DNA from: a virus
Strand: one strand, 5' to 3'
Length of the DNA: 64,000 nt
Virus record (IMG/VR): IMGVR_UViG_3300027759_000072
Span: 16,415 to 80,414 of that record
The notes below the pieces were generated by a model that made no database searches, was not told the DNA's origin, and saw only the letters and a list, made by a program, of their open reading frames with translations. Numbering within the stretch: the stretch's first letter is position 1; each line of letters starts with the position of its first letter. The translations under genes and the position numbers were made by a program. Of the stretch, positions 30,301 through 37,230 are shown piece by piece.

Positions 30301-32227
30301 TACTATTAGTCCAATTATTAGTCACTGGGGTAGTGCAATGTTAACAGACGGACGCTTTGACGAAGATCGCGGATATTTGTTTAACTATGCGTCTACCGGT
30401 ATTCAAGTATCAACTACAAAACAAACTGCATTCTTGATTCGACTAGCACCAAGTGTGTCAAACGCTATTATTGGCGACTTAGGTGATAGAGAACTTATTA
30501 ATCGTGCGCAGTTGTTGTTAAAAGCAATCGAAGTGACATCAGATACAGGTACTGGTGGTCTAGTTGTTGAAGGTATTTTAAATCCACAAAACTATCCAGT
30601 AGATCCAACGGCAATTTCTTGGGCAGGGCTAGCAGGAAGTTCAGCAGGTGGTCAACCAAGTTTTGCGCAAGTAGCCCCTGGTGGTTCTGTATCATGGGCT
30701 GGCGGCGCAACCACTGCCACTAGTACTGCCACAACTACTGCGGCATTAACTGGAACAGCAACAGTACCAAGCAACGCAGCCTTTGCAAGTGCAATTGGTT
30801 CAAACATACTTTACTTAGATAAGGCCAGCTGGGATACCTTAGGAGCCACTACCGGATTCTCAGTTGCGGCAAGTGAAACAAAATATCCAAGCGGAACAAC
30901 AGTTTCAACCGTAACTGAAAACCCATCCCCAATTGCAACAACATTAGGTCTTATTACTGGAACTGTAACAGTTCCTAATAATGCTATTTTTAATCAAGGC
31001 GGTGGCGCCACCGCAAGTAATTGTTCAATTAGTGGAACAACACTAACTGTATCAGGTATAGTTACAGGATACATTAGTTCAAACACTACAATAACTGGCG
31101 GAACAACAGCCGCAAGTACTCGAATTACTGCCCAGCTATCTGGGACATCAGGCGGTGTAGGCACATATCAAGTTAGTATTAGTCAATTTGTAGGTGCATT
31201 TGCCGGTACAATTAGCGGTAGTAATGTTTTATTTGTCACCCAAGCTAGCTGGGGAGCTCTTAATGGAATTGTAACCTCGGCAATATATAGTGCCGACTAC
31301 CCGGTAGGTACTACTGTTACCAACGTTGCAGGTCCAGCAATTGCGGCTGGCTTATCATATTATACATTAACAATGAGCCAAAACGCAACATCGTCGCACT
31401 TGGCTACTTCGACTACTACATTCTTTGTAACTGGTCAAGCATCATCTCTTGCAACAACATTAAACTTTACGCAATCTAGTTGGACTGGATTACCAATTGG
31501 ATCAGCGGTAGTTGGTAATACTGTTAATGACCTTGCTAAGTTTGCTAACGGGACTTCAATTTCAAATATTAGTGCTGTAAAAACTTTTGCAGGTGTTAAC
31601 TATTATACAGTGACGTTTAATACTGGATTGTTGGCAGCACAGGCATCCAGTGTTGCGGTAACATTTACATTTACTCCGTACTATACATTAACATTGAGTA
31701 AAACGGCAACTAGTACTATTACCGCCGCTTCTACAATAGCATTTACACCAGCGGTGATTGCAACTAATACTTCGTTCTTGTATTTTACAAAAGCAAGTTG
31801 GGAAACATTAGTTGCTACTTATGGTGCAACTGCTGGTACTGAAATCGTTGATCCAACTAAGTTTCCGTCTGGTACAAAAGTTGCAAGCATTGGCGCACTA
31901 TCATCATTTGCCAGCGTACAATATTATCGTATAAACTTTACACAAAGTTCAATTATAGCCATTTCAAACGGTAGCACAATTACATTCCAGTTCGGTCTAC
32001 CGCCTTACGCACAACCGGGTGAAACTGTATTTTCGTTTATTGCGGCTCCGGGTACTACTAGCTCACTAGATTTGTCAGAGTTGAAAGAGTTGACTAATAC
32101 TACATTAGGTGGCAGAGGAACATATCCAAATGGCCCAGACGTATTAGCCATTAACGTATATCGTGCTTCGGGTGCTGGAAATATTCCGACTAACTTGGTT
32201 GTGCGTTGGGGTGAAGCACAGGCTTAA
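24368..32227 (+). CDS. Giant virion structural (baseplate/fibre) protein, 2619 aa
   Basis: Residues ~1-640: mostly helical region with four C-x-RD-x-GY..DA..YD..GN motifs (near 103, 232, 298, 434). Residues ~745-780: ERMRVAQPQSMLDADFEYGL, a block I associate with cyanophage structural proteins. Residues ~1030-1445: about five ~55-aa repeats (GTGY..GD.I.I.GT.LGG..PANN..TV). Residues ~1560-1990 hold a conserved-looking core: DGGVQLGTGGPQHGAQAIRM, GWHGATVRAGTYDDQNGMFW, QMIGMQWSWYGAGFIDYML, HRIRNSNVNTEAYMRTGNMP. Then FDEDRGYLFNYA and RAQLLLKAIEV, followed by Thr/Ser-rich repeats to the C-terminus. It ends convergently with the Nudix gene. A baseplate-proximal structural role is likely; the T4 equivalent is unclear. 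Confidence 0.82.
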   Translation: MSKKRIANYVFQPGVSNASNAYPNAYSLLDANLDFIKKEANAYIAQQVIVDSANNLYPKAVTLLTNNKLFIIDEVSAWTTAQVAAASAGGTFYNYTYGTTEIEKCKRDMGYLIDAIIYDIRYGGNERLTFVASQYYLSGVIQIIAPAVEVAIQTRLWNIIIGFVLNAITLSPVSVGNTRIQYTTGGAAEAGAIAQMAGCQNTISNVINGGLSTLPTTVYSVYNFPGYTYDGPKCERDIGYVVKAYTHDLRYGGNVRTRLMSSKYWNGEIPQVDGDRKPEIATHTFIRNLINNVIFDGGKCARDIGYLLDGVRYDVALGTNYNQVFLGLAEYNSLETSSNVITSILAAGNAVSNLTAVSSDATALSRSNTFFAEVVNIIQNGRTAADPLVFPNPTSATASQIAAKDKIIANREFLAAEVNAWVAATYPAADHDPAKCTRDVHYAVDAICYDILYDSNQATYSQSKFFFYSFADGSPGILASHKAVTVAAYGRLKAIIGQVVQGQTVTKTTTGASPNTETQITTGNNANAGTATSCQGLVQITADVINSGSKAAALAYLTSIVETFPDVTWATAGLQTAKTAIETNKADIIDLVTSYTALQNTEPRVLLSGIAGEAGSRARITTLSGVVTSVIQNGLSSLPAVQGGVTSIKLQGYYPLDKLLLITNSVNNQIIYNFSDGNLGATATFDSPHNSNGVDQDDDYPAYINVTDYITVLELQADTSTCSSTDDIQIFIEAEEQKTRPYDFGTDAIERMRVAQPQSMLDADFEYGLQPTKWQAIGVARGYPSVYEIPGSDTAVVTVVTDASAGTAGIGNSLITVTTSGAHGFSAGTPITIRALANTISGFSRAEGTFIVISIGSPTTFSYYSTAKVGTSNGQVLATTYTQLRKGAFYTGASIGQPVVSVFSNGITGSFTTKYITTSGTDQIAVTGALPSLGAPITATGINPGTQITGTVGTGGIVTASVSIPAAIGDTSVSFVDTAGILEGMAIDNGTGTAVFVSGIIGNTIIFTQPLTSVRGGATQTYLNKTGTNIIPAGAGAVFSVDRVAGNYSNITVTSPGTNYVLNSRIKLLGSDLGGTTPANDLILKITSITNLDTFSTVSGTASASGTGAAFDILISPTNVYSLAIHSNGTGYAVGETVTLLGTNLGGTAPANNAVVTVTTVTRTYTGVLQTSATGTPGTGAQFTVVRTGALYALTVTTPGTGYTPGDVITIAGTSLGGTTPANNLTITVVDVDLSNGINLFNNLTGSGAGVGSIYAASITGTGNFVGGLINVVDVVSGTSVSGERSYSALAFDTTSASGINATFDVSTLSGTYDVIINNPGSTFSFGEIIKIYGTQLGGTTPGNDLTLTVTSADSFGGGILAFNTAGTPSSVDAAFTSLSATKIAPGINASFDITRAGGAYTTAVPNIAGTGYEINDKILFAGANFDGATPTNNVTVTVTSTAAGIVTSATASGTAVLGAAVDFYSAVSLSESTIASIPDATSISTSAIATLQLTFSSAHGLVPGATVLVDITSSGTNHALAKGPFYVESVPSSTVVRYTARTTGTIDTGTSLVGTVYSRPDSYFIHRPYDGGVQLGTGGPQHGAQAIRMSKKYIRYQSGKGIMYTTGALFAPSYSLQSAGATGTAVGSYITFTTDDVDHGCQVGGRVRIIGVDTAGYNGEYTITDIVTERQFKVQAQTTLANVYATITTAAQMSILGWHGATVRAGTYDDQNGMFWQYDGTQLAVGRRSSTLQLAGVASIAKDSNVLTGVNTRFRDQCKAGDRIVIKGMTHVVSNVYSQTSMSVTPDYRGASNCVSGKLCLVQDLIINQSEFNLDRLDGTGPSGYNLDITKMQMIGMQWSWYGAGFIDYMLRGSDGNYVFCHRIRNSNVNTEAYMRTGNMPVRYEVINEGAIGKLRQSVTATQTTLPLYDASAFPNESGVVYVDNELIVFTGKSGNSLIGCTRAGPMTNFVGGAQRTFRAGTATVHEVNTGVILVSNTISPIISHWGSAMLTDGRFDEDRGYLFNYASTGIQVSTTKQTAFLIRLAPSVSNAIIGDLGDRELINRAQLLLKAIEVTSDTGTGGLVVEGILNPQNYPVDPTAISWAGLAGSSAGGQPSFAQVAPGGSVSWAGGATTATSTATTTAALTGTATVPSNAAFASAIGSNILYLDKASWDTLGATTGFSVAASETKYPSGTTVSTVTENPSPIATTLGLITGTVTVPNNAIFNQGGGATASNCSISGTTLTVSGIVTGYISSNTTITGGTTAASTRITAQLSGTSGGVGTYQVSISQFVGAFAGTISGSNVLFVTQASWGALNGIVTSAIYSADYPVGTTVTNVAGPAIAAGLSYYTLTMSQNATSSHLATSTTTFFVTGQASSLATTLNFTQSSWTGLPIGSAVVGNTVNDLAKFANGTSISNISAVKTFAGVNYYTVTFNTGLLAAQASSVAVTFTFTPYYTLTLSKTATSTITAASTIAFTPAVIATNTSFLYFTKASWETLVATYGATAGTEIVDPTKFPSGTKVASIGALSSFASVQYYRINFTQSSIIAISNGSTITFQFGLPPYAQPGETVFSFIAAPGTTSSLDLSELKELTNTTLGGRGTYPNGPDVLAINVYRASGAGNIPTNLVVRWGEAQA
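27466..28690 (+). repeat. Protein-level tandem repeats (GTGY..GD / LGG..PANN units)
   Basis: About five imperfect units of 50-60 codons inside the 2619-aa gene. Each reads F.V.....Y...V...GTGY..GD.I.I.GT.LGG..P.NN..+TV, e.g. [16 protein letters not shown] and ITIAGTSLGGTTPANN. Related single units occur in the 2894-aa fibre near nt 7024-7180 and 12150-12320. Confidence 0.75.
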
Positions 32228-32667
32228 ACAATATCGATGATATCGATGATAGTTTGAATCTTAGTCTGTATAATTTTATTACGCAGACTAAGACTTAGCC
32301 CACTATGTACTGGTTTAGGTAATGAGTTTAGGTCAAACCATCCCCATGCAGTATGCTCATCACTTAAGATAGGAATAAATTCGTTGTCAATGATGCAGAA
32401 GTAGGTATGGAAATTAAAAACAGCATCGTTAGATACAAATGTTTCTAATGGTAGGGTTTTAATAATAGCAGGTATTGAACCAATTTCTTCAGCAATTTCA
32501 CGCTGTAAACCTTGCCAGGGATTTTCACCTTCGTTAGTAGTACCGCCTACAAGCCCCCAGGTGCCCTCGTGTTTACCTTGCGCTTTCTGTAATAATAATA
32601 CCCTACCGGCATTCCTAGAATAAAATAGCGCACCGCTACAAACAATTTTATCTTTTGTTACTGTCAC
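32224..32667 (-). CDS. Nudix hydrolase, 147 aa
   Basis: Carries a complete Nudix box, G-x5-E-x7-RE-I-x-EE-x-G, seen as GTTNEGE followed by REIAEEIG, preceded by GTWGLVGG. Nudix enzymes cleave nucleoside diphosphates linked to other moieties; the substrate cannot be read here. It starts with GTG immediately after the stop of the 2OG-oxygenase gene (TAAGTG), so it is translationally coupled as the last gene of the gp14-gp15-oxygenase operon. Its TAA stop overlaps that of the convergent 2619-aa gene by 2 nt (TTAA). Confidence 0.92.
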   Translation of the reverse strand: MTVTKDKIVCSGALFYSRNAGRVLLLQKAQGKHEGTWGLVGGTTNEGENPWQGLQREIAEEIGSIPAIIKTLPLETFVSNDAVFNFHTYFCIIDNEFIPILSDEHTAWGWFDLNSLPKPVHSGLSLSLRNKIIQTKIQTIIDIIDIV

Positions 32668-33324
32668 TTATTCTTTTATCCTAAAATCAAAATTAATAAT
32701 ACATCTGCTTCTAACAGTTAATGGAGAATTACCAGCATGATAATATTGTCCATCAAAATATAGACCTGATCCTTTTTTAGGAGTGTTAGTAAAAATAGGC
32801 AGGAGGTCTGGTTGATTTTTATTTAATACAACTGGGTTTCCATCATGTTCGTATTTTTTATTAAAGATAACAGTATCACCATCGCTATTGTTAACATAGT
32901 ACACTAGGGTTCTAAATTTTTGAGTTGATCCAATGTCAACGTGGGGAGCATTAAACATGCCTTCTTTATGCCCAGGAAATTGTGGAGTAAGACGAAGACG
33001 AATTCTAATAACCTCAACCACTTCAATACCTAATTTTAATTCTAAAAATCTAAGTATTGTTCTAAAGAACTCGTAATATTGTGACTGGACACGACCGTCT
33101 GAAAAACAAACATGCGCAAAGGCAAATGCGTCTGACACCCTAGGGTCTTCAAACGGCAATCCTGCATCTTTGTATCTATCTTCTGGAAATAACGAAATTG
33201 CCTCGGTCCAAAACCACGGCATTAGCTCAATAGTTTTTTGAATCTCGTTTTGGAACGCTTCTGGTAAAAAGTCATCTACAACTTGTGCAATATGACTTAT
33301 ATCTGTTAAAGTTCTATTCTCCAT
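32668..33324 (-). CDS. 2OG-Fe(II) oxygenase (prolyl-4-hydroxylase-like fold), 218 aa
   Basis: Double-stranded beta-helix with Fe ligands H-x-D in APHVDIGS (~127-129), then LVYYVNNSDGDTVIF, a distal His in YYHAGN (~196) and the 2-oxoglutarate-binding Arg in RSRCIINF (~205). These enzymes hydroxylate protein, nucleic acid or small-molecule substrates using Fe(II) and 2-oxoglutarate. The start overlaps the end of gp15 by 19 nt, so it is co-translated with structural genes. It shares SDGDTVIF with the oxygenase at 59927, indicating paralogy. Substrate unknown. Confidence 0.85.
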   Translation of the reverse strand: MENRTLTDISHIAQVVDDFLPEAFQNEIQKTIELMPWFWTEAISLFPEDRYKDAGLPFEDPRVSDAFAFAHVCFSDGRVQSQYYEFFRTILRFLELKLGIEVVEVIRIRLRLTPQFPGHKEGMFNAPHVDIGSTQKFRTLVYYVNNSDGDTVIFNKKYEHDGNPVVLNKNQPDLLPIFTNTPKKGSGLYFDGQYYHAGNSPLTVRSRCIINFDFRIKE

Positions 33325-34796
33325 CGTCCTGCCCTATATTCACCTTCGAATGACTTGGTCCACATGACGCCATGCCATGCATACTGTACTCCAGTGTATA
33401 TATTCGTTTGATAGAGCAAAACTTGAGATTTGTGAGTGCTATCAAATATTACGCTCCATTGATTGCCGTCCCACTCGATGATGTCGTTGGCCTTAGCTAT
33501 AAAATCGTTGTCTGCGGTTGATTTCCATGCATCCGGGCCGTCTTCGTTGCCTTCTGCACCTATATCTTCTATAATTAAAAACCTATCCCCAGCTACTACA
33601 TTTTGCATACCGTGCCCCGGCCATACTTTCTGGGGATCAATGATAGCGTCAAATGTACCCGGACTTGCCGGCCTGTTGCTTGACCCAGGATCATACTCTG
33701 AGTCAATATATTGTATTCTACCGTCACTATCAATTCCATAATTTTTTGGGTATGTATCAGGATCCCAGTTAATTGCAAGTATTGTAGGATCAAGTTGATT
33801 AACAGCAATTGTGCCAACAACTTCAGTGCCATCTTGCTGTACTAAAAATATTCTACTAGATCCAGCTTTGAGTTTTCCGGGATATTCTGCAAATAGCAAA
33901 TCCCAACTTAAGGGCGGACCTTGCCGCACAGGAATTTCTAATGTAAGTCCTGCCGGAACAACATTTTCATTTTTACCTAATAATAATGCTTTACCGTTGT
34001 ATACTTGTATGTGATAATTTGAAATTGTAATTCTATCTGATGACAACATTGAACCTAATGTTACTTCTGAACCGCCAAGAGGATTACCTAAACCGTCTAC
34101 ATACATATCATCATCAACTTCTGCACGTTCGTAAATACTAGCAATAATATTTGTAATAACACCAAGGTGCTTAACTTTAACCGGCGGACTAATCCAGATA
34201 GGTGTTTCTAAAGTCATTGTAGCAACGTCAATTGGTGTATCTGTTCCTACTGGAATAGATTTATTACTCCAGGTTAACGATGCTAATTCTAAAACAGTAA
34301 GGCTAGTCCAGTCTATGTAGTTGTCGCTAGTTTGTAATTCAAGACTAGGATTAAACAATACAAGAATTTGTTCAAGTATTTGTAATTTTTGATCAGTGCT
34401 AGTTGACCAAATATCAACCTTCATAGTTAATTTAAACGGAGTAGGCATTAACCGTTCTACTGTATAGTTTTTACCTTCTTGCGTTGTGTAACTATCTGGA
34501 TCTGTAGAAGTATCAATTTCTCGTTCTCTAAAATGCATTTTCCCTACATAGGAAGAATCACTTAGTCTAGTACGATCAATGTCCAATCCAGATATATAAA
34601 CACTAATTCTTGGAGCACTATTCACTGAATTTTCTGAATTATTGCGCATAATACTAGCTACTTGACGATCAGCATCACCATACATAACTGGTACGCGAAC
34701 TAAACTACCATCACCGTACTTAACTACAAAGTTACTAAGTACACGAATAGTTTGTGTAATGTAACGTCTAATTTGACCATCATAAAAATGTTGCAT
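33306..34796 (-). CDS. gp15: Tail sheath stabiliser/terminator (T4 gp15-like), 496 aa
   Basis: The N-terminal half follows T4 gp15: FYDGQIRRYI (T4 FYNSSFRRYA), LVRVPVMYGDADRQVASI (T4 FIRVPITYASKEHF), PRISVYISGLDID, and PTPFKLTMKVDIWS...KLQILEQILVLFNPSLE (T4 PSPIKMIYELSIF..IVEQILPYFQP). gp15 caps the contracted-tail end and joins the tail to the neck. This protein is about twice the T4 length (272 aa). The extra C-terminal ~220 residues include GDRFLIIEDIG and NDIIEWDGNQWSVIFD, resembling aquatic T4-like relatives as I remember them. The start overlaps the gp14 stop (TAATG). Confidence 0.85.
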   Translation of the reverse strand: MQHFYDGQIRRYITQTIRVLSNFVVKYGDGSLVRVPVMYGDADRQVASIMRNNSENSVNSAPRISVYISGLDIDRTRLSDSSYVGKMHFREREIDTSTDPDSYTTQEGKNYTVERLMPTPFKLTMKVDIWSTSTDQKLQILEQILVLFNPSLELQTSDNYIDWTSLTVLELASLTWSNKSIPVGTDTPIDVATMTLETPIWISPPVKVKHLGVITNIIASIYERAEVDDDMYVDGLGNPLGGSEVTLGSMLSSDRITISNYHIQVYNGKALLLGKNENVVPAGLTLEIPVRQGPPLSWDLLFAEYPGKLKAGSSRIFLVQQDGTEVVGTIAVNQLDPTILAINWDPDTYPKNYGIDSDGRIQYIDSEYDPGSSNRPASPGTFDAIIDPQKVWPGHGMQNVVAGDRFLIIEDIGAEGNEDGPDAWKSTADNDFIAKANDIIEWDGNQWSVIFDSTHKSQVLLYQTNIYTGVQYAWHGVMWTKSFEGEYRAGRWRIEL

Positions 34797-36358
34797 TATA
34801 GATCCGCCTTAGGTCGAAGAGCTTTACTAAGACTCTGTCTTACTTCTTCTCTATTATTGTATAAACCAACACTCCAAATTCCAGTCTCGGGTATTACAAT
34901 TTGATCACCGTTTATAATCGGCAACGTGATTCTAACTTTATCACTTACCACTAGTGTAACTGGGTTGGTATATGAATATGATGACAGTATATTTGAATAG
35001 TCGGCTGTTGAGAACCCTAGAATAACAACTGATAATTTTAATCGAATATACGGTGCTGTTGCATAATCAATAATAGTATCTATAACAATATCACCACGCT
35101 CTAAGGCAACTGAATCAATAATACTAGTTGGTTCATTATAAATGTATTCAGTATTATTAATAAATCCGGTTTTCAAAGTTTGACGATTACTGTCATTAGT
35201 CATTGACATGCGCACAGCATCTTCAATTTTTGTCCAACGACTACCATTGAATCGAAATAATCTGTTTGGTAAAAAATCAGTACGCAAAAAGAAATCATCA
35301 GTAACGGCTCCTTCGGGAAATTGAATTCCATGACCAAAATCGTGACCGTTTACCGGGAACCCATCACCAACTAGATATCCAGTGTAGCCTGTTCTAACCG
35401 GCCTAGCACTACTTTCTTGTGCGGTAATAGTACTATTACTAGCATCAAAATTAGTAGCATCAGCAGTATTTAAAATTGGTTTGCCATCTGTTCCAACAGC
35501 TAGTGTATAAAATTGTCTAGTCTCATATCCGCTCTTGGGAGCATCAACTTCTGCTTGTTGCAAGATTCTATCATTAATTTCTAATTCTTTTGCGCGAGTA
35601 CTTAAAATACTTTCTAACGTATTGTTGTATTCACTAAAGAAACTAGTGTTTGGTGGAACATTGCCTGTGGTATCTGCTGTAACAGTATATAGTGTTCCAT
35701 TATATCTAATAATTTCACCAGCATGATATGTAACTTCAGGATCATAATCCCCAGCAAATTTATCAAGGTCGGCACCTGCTGGCATGTTAAGAATATCAGC
35801 AAATTGTTGATTGTTTGTAAGTTTCTTAAGTTTTAATCTGTATAAATGAGGATACCATGTAGCTGAGAATCCCTCGCTAGCCCGCCCCACGTCTTCAATT
35901 ACAAAGTATCTAGGAAGACTTATATCTGCATCACCAAGCGCAAACTGATCTCTTAAATGTGGTAATTCAACTACGTCACCACTCATAGGTTTACGACCAA
36001 TATATTTGATAAAATCGTTAATATGCACTGTCATGAATACAGTGTCTTGGTCTAAGAATAAACCAAACTGACTTAGGTTAAAGTCGATATTTGCAACATT
36101 ATACAGGCCACGAATACGATAAATTTCTGTACCATATTTTCTATCACGGTTTTCTAAGAACAACAAATCTTGAATATTTGCCACGTTTTGAGTGGTATAA
36201 ATTGGTTGATCTAAGGTACCGTTAGTGGGATTTTTAGGCCCTAGGTATTTGTGCAAATATACATCAGTACCGCCAACCTGAAACATTTCAGAAATTTGGC
36301 GATCTATAAATTTATAGTCCTGCCCTCGTTCGGGCTTATACAGTGAGAGTCTTGGCAT
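34796..36358 (-). CDS. gp14: Neck protein (T4 gp14-like), 520 aa
   Basis: Start set at ATG 36358 (MPRLSLYKPERGQDYKFID) rather than 36418, since the extension overlaps the divergent gp13 gene and its promoter. gp14 characters: ISEMFQVGGTDVYLHKYLGP near the N-terminus, FGLFLDQDTVFMTVHINDF, GRKPMSGDVVELPHL (T4: KEPKEGDLIYFPM), FVIEDVGRASEGFSATWYPHLYRLKL. About twice T4 length. The C-terminal half has GDGFPVNGHDFGHGIQFPEG and FFLRTDFLPNRLFRFNGSRW. It acts with gp13 and gp15 in the head-tail connector. A late octamer ends 4 nt before the ATG. Confidence 0.82.
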   Translation of the reverse strand: MPRLSLYKPERGQDYKFIDRQISEMFQVGGTDVYLHKYLGPKNPTNGTLDQPIYTTQNVANIQDLLFLENRDRKYGTEIYRIRGLYNVANIDFNLSQFGLFLDQDTVFMTVHINDFIKYIGRKPMSGDVVELPHLRDQFALGDADISLPRYFVIEDVGRASEGFSATWYPHLYRLKLKKLTNNQQFADILNMPAGADLDKFAGDYDPEVTYHAGEIIRYNGTLYTVTADTTGNVPPNTSFFSEYNNTLESILSTRAKELEINDRILQQAEVDAPKSGYETRQFYTLAVGTDGKPILNTADATNFDASNSTITAQESSARPVRTGYTGYLVGDGFPVNGHDFGHGIQFPEGAVTDDFFLRTDFLPNRLFRFNGSRWTKIEDAVRMSMTNDSNRQTLKTGFINNTEYIYNEPTSIIDSVALERGDIVIDTIIDYATAPYIRLKLSVVILGFSTADYSNILSSYSYTNPVTLVVSDKVRITLPIINGDQIVIPETGIWSVGLYNNREEVRQSLSKALRPKADL

Positions 36359-36362
36359 ATGA

Positions 36363-36370
36363 TATTTATC
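36363..36370 (-). promoter_or_regulatory. Late promoter for gp14 operon
   Basis: GATAAATA on the minus strand, 7 of 8 to TATAAATA, ending 4 nt before the gp14 ATG. A start site the usual 6-7 nt after the octamer would fall at or inside the start codon. Confidence 0.6.
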
Positions 36371-36374
36371 GTTA

Positions 36375-36382
36375 GCTAAATA
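36375..36382 (+). promoter_or_regulatory. Late promoter for gp13
   Basis: GCTAAATA on the plus strand, 17 nt before the gp13 ATG and back-to-back with the gp14 promoter (4 nt between octamers). TGGAGAG at 36387 is the ribosome-binding site. Confidence 0.5.
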
Positions 36383-36399
36383 TGAATGGAGAGTAAAAA

Positions 36400-37170
36400 A
36401 TGTCAGATTCCACCTCATTAATTGAACGTAACAAAGTGTTTGAGTATGTTAAAGACATGCTAGGCGACGGCATGATCGAAGTAGAGCTAGATCCTAAACA
36501 TTACGAAACGGCACTTAATCGTGCTATAACACGTTTTAGACAACGTAGCAGTAATGCTGTTGAAGAAAGCTATATGTTCTTAGAACTTATACAAGATCAA
36601 AACGAGTATAGGCTTCCTGATGAAGTTGTAGAAGTACAAAGCATTTTTAGACGTGCAATTGGTAGCCGTAGTGGTTTGGGTGCAGGCGGAACATTGTTCG
36701 AGCCGTTCAACTTGGCGTACACAAACACCTACTTGCTATCAGGCACTATGATGGGTGGACTAGCAACCTACGAGTTATTTGCTGGATACCAAAAGTTAGT
36801 AGGGCGTATGTTTGGTAGCTATATCGAATTTAAATGGAAATCGCAAAGCCATATTTTAACTATCTTACAACGCCCGTTTGCTCAAGGTGAACAAATTTTA
36901 ATTCGATGTCATAATTATCGCCCAGATTGGGTATTGCTAACTGATATCTATGCAAAGCAGTGGTTATACGATTATACTCTAGCAGTTTGTAAACTAATGC
37001 TAGGTGAAGCACGTAGCAAATTTGCCAGTATTGCTGGCCCTGGCGGTGGCGGTATTACAATGAACGGTACGGCTTTGCTATCAGCTGGCAAAGAAGAACT
37101 AACCGCCCTGGACAAAGAAATTGACAATATGGTTTCGGGCGGAACTCCGTTAACATTTGTAATTGGCTAA
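36400..37170 (+). CDS. gp13: Neck protein (T4 gp13-like), 256 aa
   Basis: The N-terminus (VFEYVKDMLGDGMIEVELDPKHY then ALNRAITRFRQRSSNAVEESY, read in sequence) matches the T4-type gp13 head-completion/neck family, which forms the collar ring between portal and gp14. YRLPDEVVEVQSIFRRAIG and LTDIYAKQWLYDYTLAVCK are further family-like blocks. The length is near T4 gp13 (309 aa). It is transcribed divergently from gp14, unlike the collinear 13-14-15 order of T4. Confidence 0.88.
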   Translation: MSDSTSLIERNKVFEYVKDMLGDGMIEVELDPKHYETALNRAITRFRQRSSNAVEESYMFLELIQDQNEYRLPDEVVEVQSIFRRAIGSRSGLGAGGTLFEPFNLAYTNTYLLSGTMMGGLATYELFAGYQKLVGRMFGSYIEFKWKSQSHILTILQRPFAQGEQILIRCHNYRPDWVLLTDIYAKQWLYDYTLAVCKLMLGEARSKFASIAGPGGGGITMNGTALLSAGKEELTALDKEIDNMVSGGTPLTFVIG

Positions 37171-37178
37171 TAAATAAT

Positions 37179-37207
37179 TTGACCCCTGTGCAAAAGTGTT
37201 ATATACT
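37179..37207 (+). promoter_or_regulatory. Sigma70-type early promoter for gp1
   Basis: TTGACC (37179-37184), 17-nt spacer, TATACT (37202-37207), 23 nt before the gp1 ATG: 5/6 matches in each hexamer with ideal spacing. It is embedded in a nested inverted repeat. Confidence 0.75.
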
Positions 37208-37224
37208 AACACAACTTACAGGGG
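37183..37224. promoter_or_regulatory. Nested inverted repeat over the gp1 promoter (possible operator or leader hairpin)
   Basis: Outer arms CCCCTGT (37183-37189) and ACAGGGG (37218-37224). Inner arms GTGTTA (37196-37201) and TAACAC (37207-37212) flank TATAC, i.e. the -10 element. The outer left arm overlaps the -35 and the right arm overlaps the ribosome-binding region (AGGGGA). A repressor dimer site is one explanation; function not shown. Confidence 0.6.
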
Positions 37225-37230
37225 ATTCTT

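Noticed and set aside
32231-32248. Tandem 9-bp repeat (ATCGATGAT twice) near the convergent stops
   Set aside because: It encodes the Ile/Asp C-terminus of the Nudix protein; two copies are too few to infer a site.
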